Assembly: GCF_020297485.1 (NCBI RefSeq)
Contig: NZ_JAIWZC010000001.1
Span: 3,906,001-3,970,000, forward strand
Source of the DNA: Enterocloster clostridioformis
Lineage (GTDB): Bacteria > Bacillota > Clostridia > Lachnospirales > Lachnospiraceae
Direction of reading: 5' to 3'
Length of the DNA: 64,000 nucleotides
Positions 1 to 9,010 of this stretch are shown piece after piece. The notes below the pieces were generated by a model. The model made no database searches. It saw only the letters and a program-made list of their open reading frames with translations, and was not told the origin of the DNA. Position 1 is the first letter of the stretch. The number at the start of each line of letters is the position of its first letter. Made by a program: the position numbers and the translations under genes.

Positions 1-1219
<1,219 letters not shown>

Positions 1220-1271
1220 TTATTGTATTTATAAAAGGGCTTTAGTTGGAATACTGTTACTGGAAATTCGT

Positions 1272-2660
1272 TTATTTGGAAAGCTCACGTGCAACCGGAT
1301 CTTTGATCGCCACGCCCGCAGCCTCTAATTCCGCAATTTTGTCTGCAAACTGCGGAAGGTATTTCTTATGCGCAAGGAGCAGCTCATTAATGATCTTCAC
1401 GGCAGTTTCTCCAGATACGATCTGCGGATTCAAAATAAATGCCTGGAGAAGTATGCCATAATCTCCGGTAACAGCCGCTTCTTCTACACAGAGCTCCATG
1501 TTTTTCATACACTGAAGCCATCCTCTTTCAGCAGGATGTAAGGTTCCAAAGGCGATCGGCCGCGCGCCAGCCGCGCCAATAAAAGCAGATACCTCAACCG
1601 CGCATTCCGGCGGAAGATCCGGAACAGCTCCGTTATTTCTTGTAGTAACAACAATGTGCCTGTTCAGGTTTGCATAGATGGAAGCAATGGTATCACAGGC
1701 GGTATCTGAATAATGGGCTCCGCCCCGCTTTGTAAGCTGTTCAGGCTTATAATCCAGCTTCGGATCCTTATATAATTCAAACAGCTCTGCCTCTGTCTTT
1801 TTCACCTGCTGTCCACGTGTCCCAAGCTCCGGATCCTTATATTCTTCTAAACAGTGGTTCAGCATCTCCTCCTGCCTGTAGTAATATCTGTGATATCCGC
1901 AGGGGATCATGCCCATCGTATCCAGCTGCTCTTTAAAGAAAGGAACATCAAAGATGTTAGCCGGCAGTCCGGTGTCCTCGCCCTTATATAAGGAATCTAT
2001 GATCTCCGGCGTCACTTCTTTTCCGTTTTCGTCAAAAGCCTTATGCCAATGGAAATGATTAAGTCCGGCGAATTTGTAGGTAAGCTGGTCTAAGGTTTTT
2101 CCGATCCGCTCAGGCTCCTTCATCATTGCTCCTATAGGAACATTGCACAGGCCAATAACCTTATCCCATTTGCCATATCTCATAACTGCTTCTGTAACCA
2201 TTCCGCTTGGATTGGTAAAATTGATCAGCCATGCATTGGGGCAAAGCTCCTTCATATCCCTGACAATATCAAGAATCACAGGAATGGTTCTCAGGGCCTT
2301 AAAGATACCGCCCGCACCATTGGTTTCCTGTCCCAGCATTCCATAGCTCAGCGGAATACGCTCATCCTTAATTCTTGCATTTAAAAGGCCGACGCGAAAT
2401 TGTGTAGTAACGAAATCGGCGTCTTTCAAAGCAGCTCTCCGATCTAATGTCAAATGGACTTTAACATCATAAGGGGACGCATCCCACATGCGCTGCGCCA
2501 TGGCGCCAACAATTTCTAATTTTTCCTTACCGTCTTCAATATCCACCAGCCAGATTTCCCTGACAGGCATAATATCATATCGCTTAATAAAGCCTTCCAT
2601 CAGCTCCGGAGTATAGCTGGAGCCGCCTCCGATCGTAACGATCTTTACAGGTCCATTCAT
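1272..2660 (-). CDS. celF: 6-phospho-beta-glucosidase, GH4 (CelF/LicH type)
   Basis: NAD+- and divalent-metal-dependent family 4 glycosidase, 462 residues, the usual family length. The N-terminal Rossmann motif is VKIVTIGGGSSYTPELMEG. The metal/substrate segments include INFTNPSGMVTEA, GLCNVPIGAMM (metal-binding Cys) and GLNHFHWHKAF. It starts at ATG 2660 behind a purine-rich AGGAAAGAAGAG stretch. It lies between the PTS IIA gene and a GH1 enzyme with the same predicted substrate, so the operon holds two mechanistically different phospho-beta-glucosidases (hydride-transfer GH4 and retaining GH1). This suggests handling of differently linked or aryl beta-glucosides. Confidence 0.93.
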   Translation of the reverse strand: MNGPVKIVTIGGGSSYTPELMEGFIKRYDIMPVREIWLVDIEDGKEKLEIVGAMAQRMWDASPYDVKVHLTLDRRAALKDADFVTTQFRVGLLNARIKDERIPLSYGMLGQETNGAGGIFKALRTIPVILDIVRDMKELCPNAWLINFTNPSGMVTEAVMRYGKWDKVIGLCNVPIGAMMKEPERIGKTLDQLTYKFAGLNHFHWHKAFDENGKEVTPEIIDSLYKGEDTGLPANIFDVPFFKEQLDTMGMIPCGYHRYYYRQEEMLNHCLEEYKDPELGTRGQQVKKTEAELFELYKDPKLDYKPEQLTKRGGAHYSDTACDTIASIYANLNRHIVVTTRNNGAVPDLPPECAVEVSAFIGAAGARPIAFGTLHPAERGWLQCMKNMELCVEEAAVTGDYGILLQAFILNPQIVSGETAVKIINELLLAHKKYLPQFADKIAELEAAGVAIKDPVARELSK

Positions 2661-2716
2661 CTCTTCTTTCCTTTCCGTTTATTCGTATACAGTATAAAAC
2701 AGAACGAGTCTTAAGC

Positions 2717-3040
2717 TCATACATTCAGTCGTTTATACACATCGATAAATTCTTTTGCAATGATCCGAAAGCCTTCGGCGCTCATCAACTGGTCCTCGGC
2801 ATGGATCAGCAAAAGACCGCTTCCGTCCAGTTCACCGCTCGCCTCCATAGAAAGAAGAGAGGTGTGTTCAGTGTGTCCCTGATTGAATGAAACATCGCCT
2901 TCCTTGATCATGCGCTCAGCGTCCTCAAATTTGCCTTCCTTTGCGCATTGGATTGCATTAATATAGTAAGAGCGGGCAGCTCCTACCTGAGCAACGATCT
3001 GAAAACATTTCATAACCAATTCATCTGTCATTTTTGCCAT
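2717..3040 (-). CDS. celC: PTS lactose/cellobiose-type IIA component
   Basis: Cytoplasmic phosphocarrier that passes phosphate from HPr to the IIB protein. It is an all-helical lactose/cellobiose-class IIA of about 107 residues. The phosphorylated His lies in LLLIHAEDQLMSAEGFRI near the C-terminus, which is the family signature. The frame can be read from a TTG at 3046, but the ATG at 3040 sits 8 bases behind GGAG and is the better start. It lies 24 bases downstream of the IIC gene and 57 upstream of the GH4 gene, in one minus-strand operon. Confidence 0.93.
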   Translation of the reverse strand: MAKMTDELVMKCFQIVAQVGAARSYYINAIQCAKEGKFEDAERMIKEGDVSFNQGHTEHTSLLSMEASGELDGSGLLLIHAEDQLMSAEGFRIIAKEFIDVYKRLNV

Positions 3041-3063
3041 AGTCAAGTCTCCTTATTTTATTC

Positions 3064-4395
3064 CTACCAGTCCTCATCATCGTCTTCGCTTTCGGCAGCA
3101 GCCTTTTCATTTTCCAGAGCCGCCAGATCCAGCTTGCGGACAAAGGGAAGATAGATAACAAAGGAGACAACCAGCATAACAACCTGAAGAAGCGCTGTGC
3201 GCCAGCCTCCCGCAATCAGGCCGGAAATGATAGGCGGGGTCGTCCAGGGAACGTAAACTCCGCTGTACATGGGGCAGAGCCCTGCTGCAATCGCAACATA
3301 CTCTATAATTCCGACTACGATTGGCGTTAAGATAAATGGAACTGCCATAAGCGGGTTCATAACAATGGGCAAGCCAAACAGAATCGGCTCATTTATATTG
3401 AAGATCCCAGGAACTACTGAAATCTTTCCCAGTGCCTTAAACTGCTTGGATTTTGCCAGGGCAACCATGTACAGTACGATTCCGATTGTGATACCGGAGC
3501 CGGTAGCAGTTACAAACAGCTCGATAAACTGCTGAGTTACGATGTGTCCGCCGTTTGCCTTTGTCAGCTCCAGTCCGGTATCCAGAATTGCCTGGTTATC
3601 CAGATAGTTTGCCTGCAGGATGCCCTGCATAATGCCGCTCATGATCGTAGCGCCGTGAACGCCGAAGAACCACAGGAAGGATACAATAAAGGCATAGATA
3701 ATTATAGCACCAAAGGAATCGGTAAGACCCTGCAGCGGAATCTGGATAATTGAGTAAATCTGCTCAATCACCGTAGTCCCGGCAGCAATATCACAGACTC
3801 CATGAAGGACGGTTGCGCCGGAAATGATAACAAAGGCAGGAACCAAAGCAGAGAAGGCATTGGTAACGCCGACGGGAACTCCGGCAGGCATCTTGATACG
3901 GATATTCTTTTTCAAAAACCATGAGTAGATATATCCAACTAAAAGGCCGCAGATAATAGCGCCGATCATACCCTGTCCGGCAGTCCAGGTACGATTGATC
4001 ACATTGGAAACCGTTCCAATAACCTCACCCGCATCATTAGTGACGGAGACAGAGGAGGGCTGGAAGATCAAAAACGAACCCAGAGCGATCACTGCCCCGC
4101 CGAGAGGCTCCTGTTTTTCCATCAGGATGTACTGATAGGAAATTCCGAGAACGGCAATAATGGCATTGATATTAAAGGTAGCCATGTATGCCTGGTTCAG
4201 TATGTCGATCAGACCGTGGTCACTTAAAAAGGCCACAACTGCCGGAACCGGGAAGTTTGAAAGGATCAGAGCCACAGATCCGACGATGATCAGAGGAATC
4301 GTATAAATAATTCCCTCTTTTACAGCGGTAACAGGCCGTGTATTTACAAACCACAGGATTTTTGGCAGAAGTTTCTCCTGTATCCAATTATTCAT
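3064..4395 (-). CDS. celB: PTS cellobiose-type IIC permease
   Basis: Membrane channel of a lactose/cellobiose-family PTS, 443 residues with about ten hydrophobic segments. The N-terminal NNWIQEKLLPKILWFVNTRP and the GVHGATIMSGIMQ and FNINEPILFGLPIVMNP motifs are typical of this IIC class; the conserved NEP motif belongs to the sugar-binding region. The acidic C-terminal tail (AAAESEDDDEDW) is cytoplasmic. The start at 4395 has GAGGAGTG upstream. It is flanked by the matching IIB and IIA genes, so a beta-linked disaccharide such as cellobiose is the likely substrate. The sugar itself cannot be read from sequence. Confidence 0.94.
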   Translation of the reverse strand: MNNWIQEKLLPKILWFVNTRPVTAVKEGIIYTIPLIIVGSVALILSNFPVPAVVAFLSDHGLIDILNQAYMATFNINAIIAVLGISYQYILMEKQEPLGGAVIALGSFLIFQPSSVSVTNDAGEVIGTVSNVINRTWTAGQGMIGAIICGLLVGYIYSWFLKKNIRIKMPAGVPVGVTNAFSALVPAFVIISGATVLHGVCDIAAGTTVIEQIYSIIQIPLQGLTDSFGAIIIYAFIVSFLWFFGVHGATIMSGIMQGILQANYLDNQAILDTGLELTKANGGHIVTQQFIELFVTATGSGITIGIVLYMVALAKSKQFKALGKISVVPGIFNINEPILFGLPIVMNPLMAVPFILTPIVVGIIEYVAIAAGLCPMYSGVYVPWTTPPIISGLIAGGWRTALLQVVMLVVSFVIYLPFVRKLDLAALENEKAAAESEDDDEDW

Positions 4396-4423
4396 AGCAC
4401 ATCACTCCTCTAAAATGATTAGA

Positions 4424-4735
4424 TTATTTTGAATTTTTTACCAGTTTATAAGCGAATTTTAATACGTTCATACCATTACAGGTTCCATAATCCGCCATAG
4501 GGATAACATCAACCGGAATGCCCTTAGGCTCACATAATCCTTTTGCCTTCCCTAACTGAAAACCAATCTGAGGACCTAACAAGGCTACGTCTACACCGTC
4601 CAGACGAGCCTCCATCTCACTAATCGGATAAGCAGCAATCTCTGCATCCTTTCCCTTTTCTTTAGCAGCCTCTTTCATTTTTTCAACTAAAACGCTGGTA
4701 GACATTCCGGCAGCACAGAACAAACGAATTACCAT
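4424..4735 (-). CDS. celA: PTS cellobiose-type IIB component
   Basis: Soluble 103-residue IIB phosphocarrier and first gene of the operon. The phospho-Cys is at residue 8 in RLFCAAGMSTSVLVEKM, matching the P-loop-like CxxGMSTS motif of cellobiose IIB proteins. The C-terminal half contains VDVALLGPQIGFQL, also conserved. It starts at ATG 4735 behind GGAGGTAATAGT. The upstream stretch holds an interrupted inverted repeat that may be the operator. Confidence 0.94.
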   Translation of the reverse strand: MVIRLFCAAGMSTSVLVEKMKEAAKEKGKDAEIAAYPISEMEARLDGVDVALLGPQIGFQLGKAKGLCEPKGIPVDVIPMADYGTCNGMNVLKFAYKLVKNSK

Positions 4736-4760
4736 ACTATTACCTCCATATTATTTTTAA

Positions 4761-4796
4761 TGTCTGTGTATAATCGCGATTACCTTCATACAGACA
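4761..4796 (-). promoter_or_regulatory. Inverted repeat upstream of the cellobiose PTS operon, candidate operator
   Basis: Arms TGTCTGTgTA (4761-4770) and TACAGACA (4789-4796) flank a perfect 12-base palindrome, TAATCGCGATTA (4771-4782). The block lies 26-61 bases upstream of the IIB start, where the promoter should be. PRD regulators of the LicR/ManR type bind dyads in such positions, so this is the best candidate binding site for the adjacent regulator. The partner is inferred. Confidence 0.5.
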
Positions 4797-4825
4797 ACTA
4801 TAGCAGGGAGATGGCAAAAACTCCA

Positions 4826-4858
4826 ACGAAAAAAATGCCGGAATAAATCCGGCATTTT
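4826..4858 (-). terminator. Rho-independent terminator after the PRD regulator
   Basis: On the minus strand, GCCGGA and TCCGGC arms with a short AT-rich loop are followed by ATTTTTTT. It lies just downstream of the regulator's stop (4887) and separates the regulator transcript from the PTS operon promoter. Confidence 0.8.
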
Positions 4859-4886
4859 CTGGATAAAAACAAACAATATACAAAAA

Positions 4887-5978
4887 TCATCTATTTTTTA
4901 GCAATTGTATAAAGGTACTGTAATAGGGCGATTCAATCAGAGCTTCTACCGCTGTTTTATTTAAAGAAAAGCGGGCTGTTGTTTCATAGAACAGACGCCG
5001 CATCTCCTCTGAATCCCCTGTTCGTCCAATAGAGATTAAAAGCACTACTTGTACAGGAGAGCCGTTCCAGGAAACAGGCTCTGGCAGAATAGCCACGTAA
5101 GCAAAGGAATGTTCAGAAGCAATATGCAGGGGATGAGGAATCGCAATTTGTGTGCCATAATTCATTTGAATCAGCTGTTCTCTTTCCATGACTAATTCAA
5201 GGAAATCATCATCTACCTTTTCCTGACTCTGGATTACCTTATATATATTGGCTAAAACCTCTTGCTTTGTATTTCCGGATATATGTGGAAGAAAACGTTC
5301 CGGCCGATAATAAGTGCAGATCGCACGCTCAATATCATTGAGGGTCAGTGTATCTGCCACCTTACGCTTGTTCTCGTCGTCAAGGAAATGTTCAATTTCA
5401 ATAATGGGGACCGGAATCTTTCTGGTGATTGGAACTGTTGTTAAAATAAAGTCAATTTGGGAAAAATTAAAGCTTTCCAAGGCTGCCACATCACAAACCC
5501 ATATATTGTCCAGATATTCGGCAAATTCCTTCTGATATTTGTATTTTAACAGCTGAGATGAGACTTTTCCGCTACTGCATATGATTAATATATTGGAACG
5601 TCTTTTACACTGCTGCTTTTCCAGCGCAAGCTGAAAGATCAGAGCAAAGTATCCAATCTCATCTTCTGGTATTGGTCTTTTATATATATCAGACAACACA
5701 TTTGCTGCGATTCTGGCTGCCTGGTATGCAAGAGAATAATTTTCCTTGATCTCCTGAAGTAATGGATTTTTCAGGGGTATTTCATAACGCATCCGTATAT
5801 CAAAAGGAACGAGGTGCTGATTCAAAGTCATGCGAATGTCAAAGTCATTCAGGATATCAAGATGGTATTCGTTGCTGATCAGCTGAAGTATACGAAGGCT
5901 TAGCTGATCGATGTTTTCAGGGATAACAAAATTTACAGCATTTTCAACAAGGTTGCCGCCAGTCCGTTTTCCTGTCAT
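4887..5978 (-). CDS. LicR-type PRD regulator, C-terminal fragment (frameshifted gene)
   Basis: Second part of a BglG/LicR-family transcription activator controlled by PTS phosphorylation. From the first in-frame Met this piece is 363 residues. It holds the second PRD (TLNQHLVPFDIRMRY with the conserved His), a IIB-like domain with Cys in NILIICSSGKVSSQLL, and a C-terminal IIA-like domain with the phospho-His in GTQIAIPHPLHI. In-frame coding continues upstream from 5978 to the G tract at 6100-6110, giving first-PRD sequence such as KLFIRELFDYLSELGG. With one fewer G the two pieces form a 636-residue protein, the normal LicR size. It neighbours the cellobiose PTS operon it probably controls. 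Confidence 0.85.
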   Translation of the reverse strand: MTGKRTGGNLVENAVNFVIPENIDQLSLRILQLISNEYHLDILNDFDIRMTLNQHLVPFDIRMRYEIPLKNPLLQEIKENYSLAYQAARIAANVLSDIYKRPIPEDEIGYFALIFQLALEKQQCKRRSNILIICSSGKVSSQLLKYKYQKEFAEYLDNIWVCDVAALESFNFSQIDFILTTVPITRKIPVPIIEIEHFLDDENKRKVADTLTLNDIERAICTYYRPERFLPHISGNTKQEVLANIYKVIQSQEKVDDDFLELVMEREQLIQMNYGTQIAIPHPLHIASEHSFAYVAILPEPVSWNGSPVQVVLLISIGRTGDSEEMRRLFYETTARFSLNKTAVEALIESPYYSTFIQLLKNR

Positions 5979-6069
5979 AAGACAGATTAGGAGAAAGGTT
6001 TCCTCGGTCTGCGTATGATTAATGCCGCCCAGCTCAGAAAGATAGTCAAACAGTTCCCTAATAAACAGC

Positions 6070-6798
6070 TTATCTGTAATTTCTATATGCAGACAATCTG
6101 GGGGGGGGGGTGATTAATGACAGATAGTTTCCTGATTTCATTCTCTTATAGGCGACATAGGTATAGCTGACAAAATTATCAAGCGAAATTTCAGATAGAA
6201 AAATACCATATCTGGAGGTCAGGCTGTAAATTTTTTGAGCCAGAGAATCAATCTCCTGAAGCTGGCGGCTGATATTAATCCCCCCAAAGCCACAATGTTT
6301 TACAAAAGAATTTACGATTAACTGTCGCTTGTTAAATTCATTTCCTGAAATCCTAATCCCATAGTTCGGTCTGCGTTCGATTGAAAGGTGATATTGTTTC
6401 AAAGTTTCTTCAATGGATTTCAGACATTTGGACAAAGTTGTTTTGGATACATAAATAAAATTACATAATTCTTCCGTCTTTATATAATTCTGTTTAAATA
6501 TCAGGTACGCCATCAGATAGTCAACACGCTCATTCTGACTATTCGGAATGCATAAATCACAAAGAAGTGAATTACAGTATTCTTCAAAACACTGCGGCTC
6601 CTGTATTTTCAAAGAATATCCATAATGCGGTTTAGAGAGGATTACAGCGCCATGCTTCATAACAGCCTTTTTTAAATCATTAAGCGCAAGGCGAACCGTT
6701 TTTTCGCTTACAGATAACTTAGCAGCAAGAGTTTCTGCTGTTATAAATATTCCAGGCTTCATAAGCAGGAGCATCTCATGTATTTTTTTCTGAGTCAT
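6070..6798 (-). CDS. LicR-type PRD regulator, N-terminal fragment (frameshifted gene)
   Basis: First part of the same regulator. It begins MTQKKIHEMLLLMKPG and carries an HTH domain (ETLAAKLSVSEKTVRLALN), a second winged-helix-like domain (LCNFIYVSKTTLSKCLKSIE) and the start of the first PRD (ISLDNFVSYTYVAYKRM). The frame runs through the homopolymer as Pro codons and ends 12 codons later, so as written it makes a truncated DNA-binding protein without PTS-controlled domains. The start at 6798 has AAAGGATG upstream. A complete IS630 element ends about 120 bases before it and may affect its expression. Confidence 0.85.
   Translation of the reverse strand: MTQKKIHEMLLLMKPGIFITAETLAAKLSVSEKTVRLALNDLKKAVMKHGAVILSKPHYGYSLKIQEPQCFEEYCNSLLCDLCIPNSQNERVDYLMAYLIFKQNYIKTEELCNFIYVSKTTLSKCLKSIEETLKQYHLSIERRPNYGIRISGNEFNKRQLIVNSFVKHCGFGGINISRQLQEIDSLAQKIYSLTSRYGIFLSEISLDNFVSYTYVAYKRMKSGNYLSLITPPPRLSAYRNYR
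6100..6110. repeat. G11/C11 homopolymer inside the PRD regulator
   Basis: Eleven consecutive G on the plus strand (C on the coding strand) lie within the first PRD of the LicR-like gene. Ten or thirteen bases would keep the whole 636-residue frame open; eleven breaks it. Tracts of this length slip readily during replication. A miscount in assembly is the alternative. Confidence 0.9.
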
Positions 6799-6817
6799 TT
6801 GTAGTCATCCTTTTCCA

Positions 6818-6918
6818 ATCAGGCTTTCCATCTGCGCAAGCTGCTTCTCCAGTTTGGCCCGTTCATTAAGGGCGTTTCGTCATCCTCCGGCGATTCCGCC
6901 GCTTTGGGCGCAGCCCTA
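6818..6918 (-). pseudogene. Gene fragment cut off by the IS630 insertion
   Basis: Between the regulator and the IS, the minus strand encodes a short tail, NALNERAKLEKQLAQMESL..., ending in TGA just before the regulator's start. Upstream in another frame is APKAAESPEDDE, so a frameshift is also present. It looks like the coiled-coil C-terminal end of a gene interrupted by the IS. The family is not recognised. Confidence 0.35.
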
Positions 6919-6944
6919 GTACAGCATTGCTTAAATATCAGTGA

Positions 6945-7711
6945 TTAAATTACTAATGGTATCCCGGCATATGTCCACTTAAATGGGTGTGCTGTAAGAT
7001 TGTATTGTTCAATAAAGCGCAGGATGCTTGCTTCCAGTTCTTCTATTGATAGGTAGCTTTTCCGCTTCAGCAGCTTCCGGTTAATGATGCCAAACCATAT
7101 CTCAATCTGGTTCATCCAGGAACTGTGTTTCGGAGTATAGACAAAGCGGATCCGGTGGGAAGGGTCATGCAGGAAATCCGCTCGGCTTTCCATACTTTTA
7201 AGGATCCCTGTTTTCCCTTTTTTGCCCAGTTCCACGCCAAGGGCACAGGCTTCTGCCACAAAGCGGACAAGGGCTTCCGATTTATGGGTGTTTAGGCCAT
7301 CGCATATAAATGTCCATGGGGCTTGCGGGTCTGTCCCTACCAATGCTTTCACGGCTTCCACAAAATCCTCTTCTGTGCGTGTGGAGTTTAAATACGGCAT
7401 TTCCATACGGCCCGTTGCAACATCAAAGAACCCGATGAGGCTGGTCGTGCCATGGCGGATATACTCAAACTCCATTTTGGCGCACTGGCCGGGTAATGGG
7501 AGCTTGTCAGGATATTTATGTTCCAGCGCTTGTACCCCGGTCATTTCATCCGTGGAAACAATGTGTGCACCTTCCCGGCTTTGTTCCTGGGCACTCTGGT
7601 ACAGGCCGCAGATTTCGTTTACTTTCCGCGCAAAAGATTCCGGGGCTTCCGTCTTTTCCGAAGAATGAAGCCAGTAACGGATTTTGTGGGGATGTAAATC
7701 TACCTCATTTT
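6945..7711 (-). CDS. IS630 transposase, second frame (DDE catalytic domain)
   Basis: Catalytic half of the transposase, joined to the first frame by -1 shifting. The first Met of this frame is at 7544, but coding clearly begins at the slip site (NEVDLHPHKIRYWLHSSEKT). The DDE triad can be placed at HIVSTDEMTG, TFICDGLNTHKSEAL and SSWMNQIEIWFGIINR. It ends at 6945, 15 bases inside the left inverted repeat. The catalytic motifs are intact, so the element may be active. Confidence 0.87.
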
Positions 7712-8194
7712 TAAAAAACGGCTGACAGATTTCTCAGAAATCTGTTCAGCGATCCCCTGCTTTTTAATTTCTGCCACTAACAGCGGGAGACTCCACTGGC
7801 TTACTTCGTACCCAAAATCATTTGGGCTGCTGCAGGCAAGGTCGATGATCCGCATGATCTGGTCCGGCGTAAAAACAGACGGGGCACCGGGGCGTTTTTT
7901 ATCGGACAGGACTGCCCGTATCTCATCTTCAAGCTTTTTCGGGTCGTCCATTTCAATCCTCCGCAAGGCTGGGAGCGCCGCGAGGAACCGACTGCGCCAG
8001 GTGGCAACATTATTATAATGAAGCCCGACCTGTGGTGCAATATTCTGGTTGAGTTCCCCCTGTGACGCAAGCAGGACAATGCTGGCTCTTTTGACCAGTC
8101 CTGACGGAAGGGAGCGGCTTTTTGAAAAAGCAGATAATATGTTTTTCATGGCATCAGATAAAACCGGGATAGTATCAATTGTTTTCCTTCGCAT
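7700..8194 (-). CDS. IS630 transposase, first frame (HTH region)
   Basis: N-terminal DNA-binding half of the transposase, 164 residues from the ATG at 8194 (MRRKTIDTIPVLSDAMKN); a longer frame to 8254 adds an unlikely leader. HTH-type segments include LNQNIAPQVGLHYNNVATWR and the IS630 linker SVFTPDQIMRIIDLAC. The frame stops at 7700 just after a T TTA AAA heptamer, where a -1 shift enters the catalytic frame. The product without shifting would be a DNA-binding-only protein. Confidence 0.85.
   Translation of the reverse strand: MRRKTIDTIPVLSDAMKNILSAFSKSRSLPSGLVKRASIVLLASQGELNQNIAPQVGLHYNNVATWRSRFLAALPALRRIEMDDPKKLEDEIRAVLSDKKRPGAPSVFTPDQIMRIIDLACSSPNDFGYEVSQWSLPLLVAEIKKQGIAEQISEKSVSRFLKMR
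7709..7715 (-). other. Candidate -1 frameshift heptamer T TTA AAA
   Basis: In frame, the sequence reads TTT TTA AAA ATG AGG TAG, matching the X XXY YYZ slippery pattern. Slipping back one base after AAA gives AAT GAG GTA GAT and continues into the DDE domain with no stop. Programmed -1 shifting is known in several IS families. Here it is inferred from sequence. Confidence 0.65.
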
Positions 8195-8289
8195 AATAAC
8201 ACATCCATTCTTTAGTGATAGAATTATTATGCACCGACTACAATAAAAAAGCAACGTCTATTCATTATTATTTTGGCAATGCTGTACTA

Positions 8290-8688
8290 GTATAATAATG
8301 GTGTAGTCGATAGGGACTACAGGTTAATAGTTACAAAGTCCGATCTCATTGACGTTTCCTCCTTGGGAACAAGCTCCAGATGGCAAAACCTCTTAGAAAG
8401 TCTGTCAATCCATTCGGCGGTGATTTATGTTTTGGCTGGAAGCCTTTCAAGATCATCCATGCCGACCCTCTGTCGAGAAACCTCGCTGTCTCAAAAATAA
8501 AAGAAGCACAAGAGACGTATTCTCTCGAAAGCCGATAGCACAAATATGAATATAAGGAAACTACATAATGACAAATTCGATTCAAAAAAGATGCAAATAA
8601 TAATAATCCCGGACCAGGTTGCTTAGGTCAACGACTCATAAAATGAGCAGAATACTGTTTTTGTCAAGAAACAAATAACCTACAAAGG
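8290..8688. other. Degenerate gene debris, no intact gene
   Basis: No complete gene is present. On the minus strand around 8325-8500 there is a short coding-like tail (ITAEWIDRLSKRFCHLELVP, then a stop) preceded by an in-frame stop, which looks like a decayed C-terminus. The rest shows nothing recognisable. Together with the next entry it looks like remains of older mobile DNA beside the IS630 element. Confidence 0.35.
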
Positions 8689-8952
8689 ATGATGTCTTAT
8701 AGAAAACAGTATATACCATTCAAAGACTCTTTGCAACCACTTATGATGGCTCGCCGGAACCAGAACGGCCAGAAAACTTATGGAGAGCTGTTTTTCATGT
8801 TCTGTGAAGATATACAGGACATGGAGCTGACCACTGCTATCAAGAGCTTGATGGCTTTGTTTGTGGAGCAGATAAGCAGTCTCTCACCCGGTATCACAAA
8901 TATCGTAAAATATGATACCTTGACTGTGAGAAACGTCGTATTAATTTGCTAA
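8689..8952 (+). pseudogene. Transposase C-terminal remnant (IS4-like, tentative)
   Basis: An 87-residue frame (MSYRKQYIPFKDSLQPLMMA..., then TYGELFFMFCEDIQDMELTT) resembles, from memory, the C-terminal part of a clostridial transposase of the IS4-like DDE type. No catalytic domain is present upstream and the last residues look out of frame, so it is a fragment. It could instead be a small unrelated hypothetical gene. A terminator follows. Confidence 0.4.
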
Positions 8953-8960
8953 AGTCACAG

Positions 8961-8996
8961 GCGCCGGAAGATATCTTCCGGCGCCTCTTTTTTCCA
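8961..8996 (+). terminator. Strong stem-loop terminator
   Basis: A 24-base perfect palindrome (arms GCGCCGGAAGAT/ATCTTCCGGCGC) is followed on the plus strand by CTCTTTTTT. It lies between the plus-strand remnant and the 3' end of the minus-strand kinase gene. The minus side has no T run, so it works best in the plus direction. Confidence 0.75.
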
Positions 8997-9010
8997 TGTG
9001 CAGGCGGATT

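Larger units (their letters stand above)
6919..8287 (-). mobile_element. Complete IS630-family insertion sequence
   Basis: A 1369-base element bounded by perfect 12-base inverted repeats, GTACAGCATTGC at 6919-6930 and GCAATGCTGTAC at 8276-8287. Each end is flanked by TA (6917-6918 and 8288-8289), the target duplication expected for IS630/Tc1-mariner transposases. It carries one transposase in two overlapping frames on the minus strand. Intact ends and open frames suggest recent arrival. It sits between gene debris and the PRD regulator. Confidence 0.88.

Noticed and set aside
6070..6798. A naturally short DNA-binding regulator
   Set aside because: Domains continue in another frame directly after the homopolymer and complete a normal LicR-type protein, so a frameshift explains it better.
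8961..8985. Attachment site or resolvase site next to the mobile debris
   Set aside because: The palindrome is followed by CTCTTTTTT and fits a simple terminator; no second copy was noticed.
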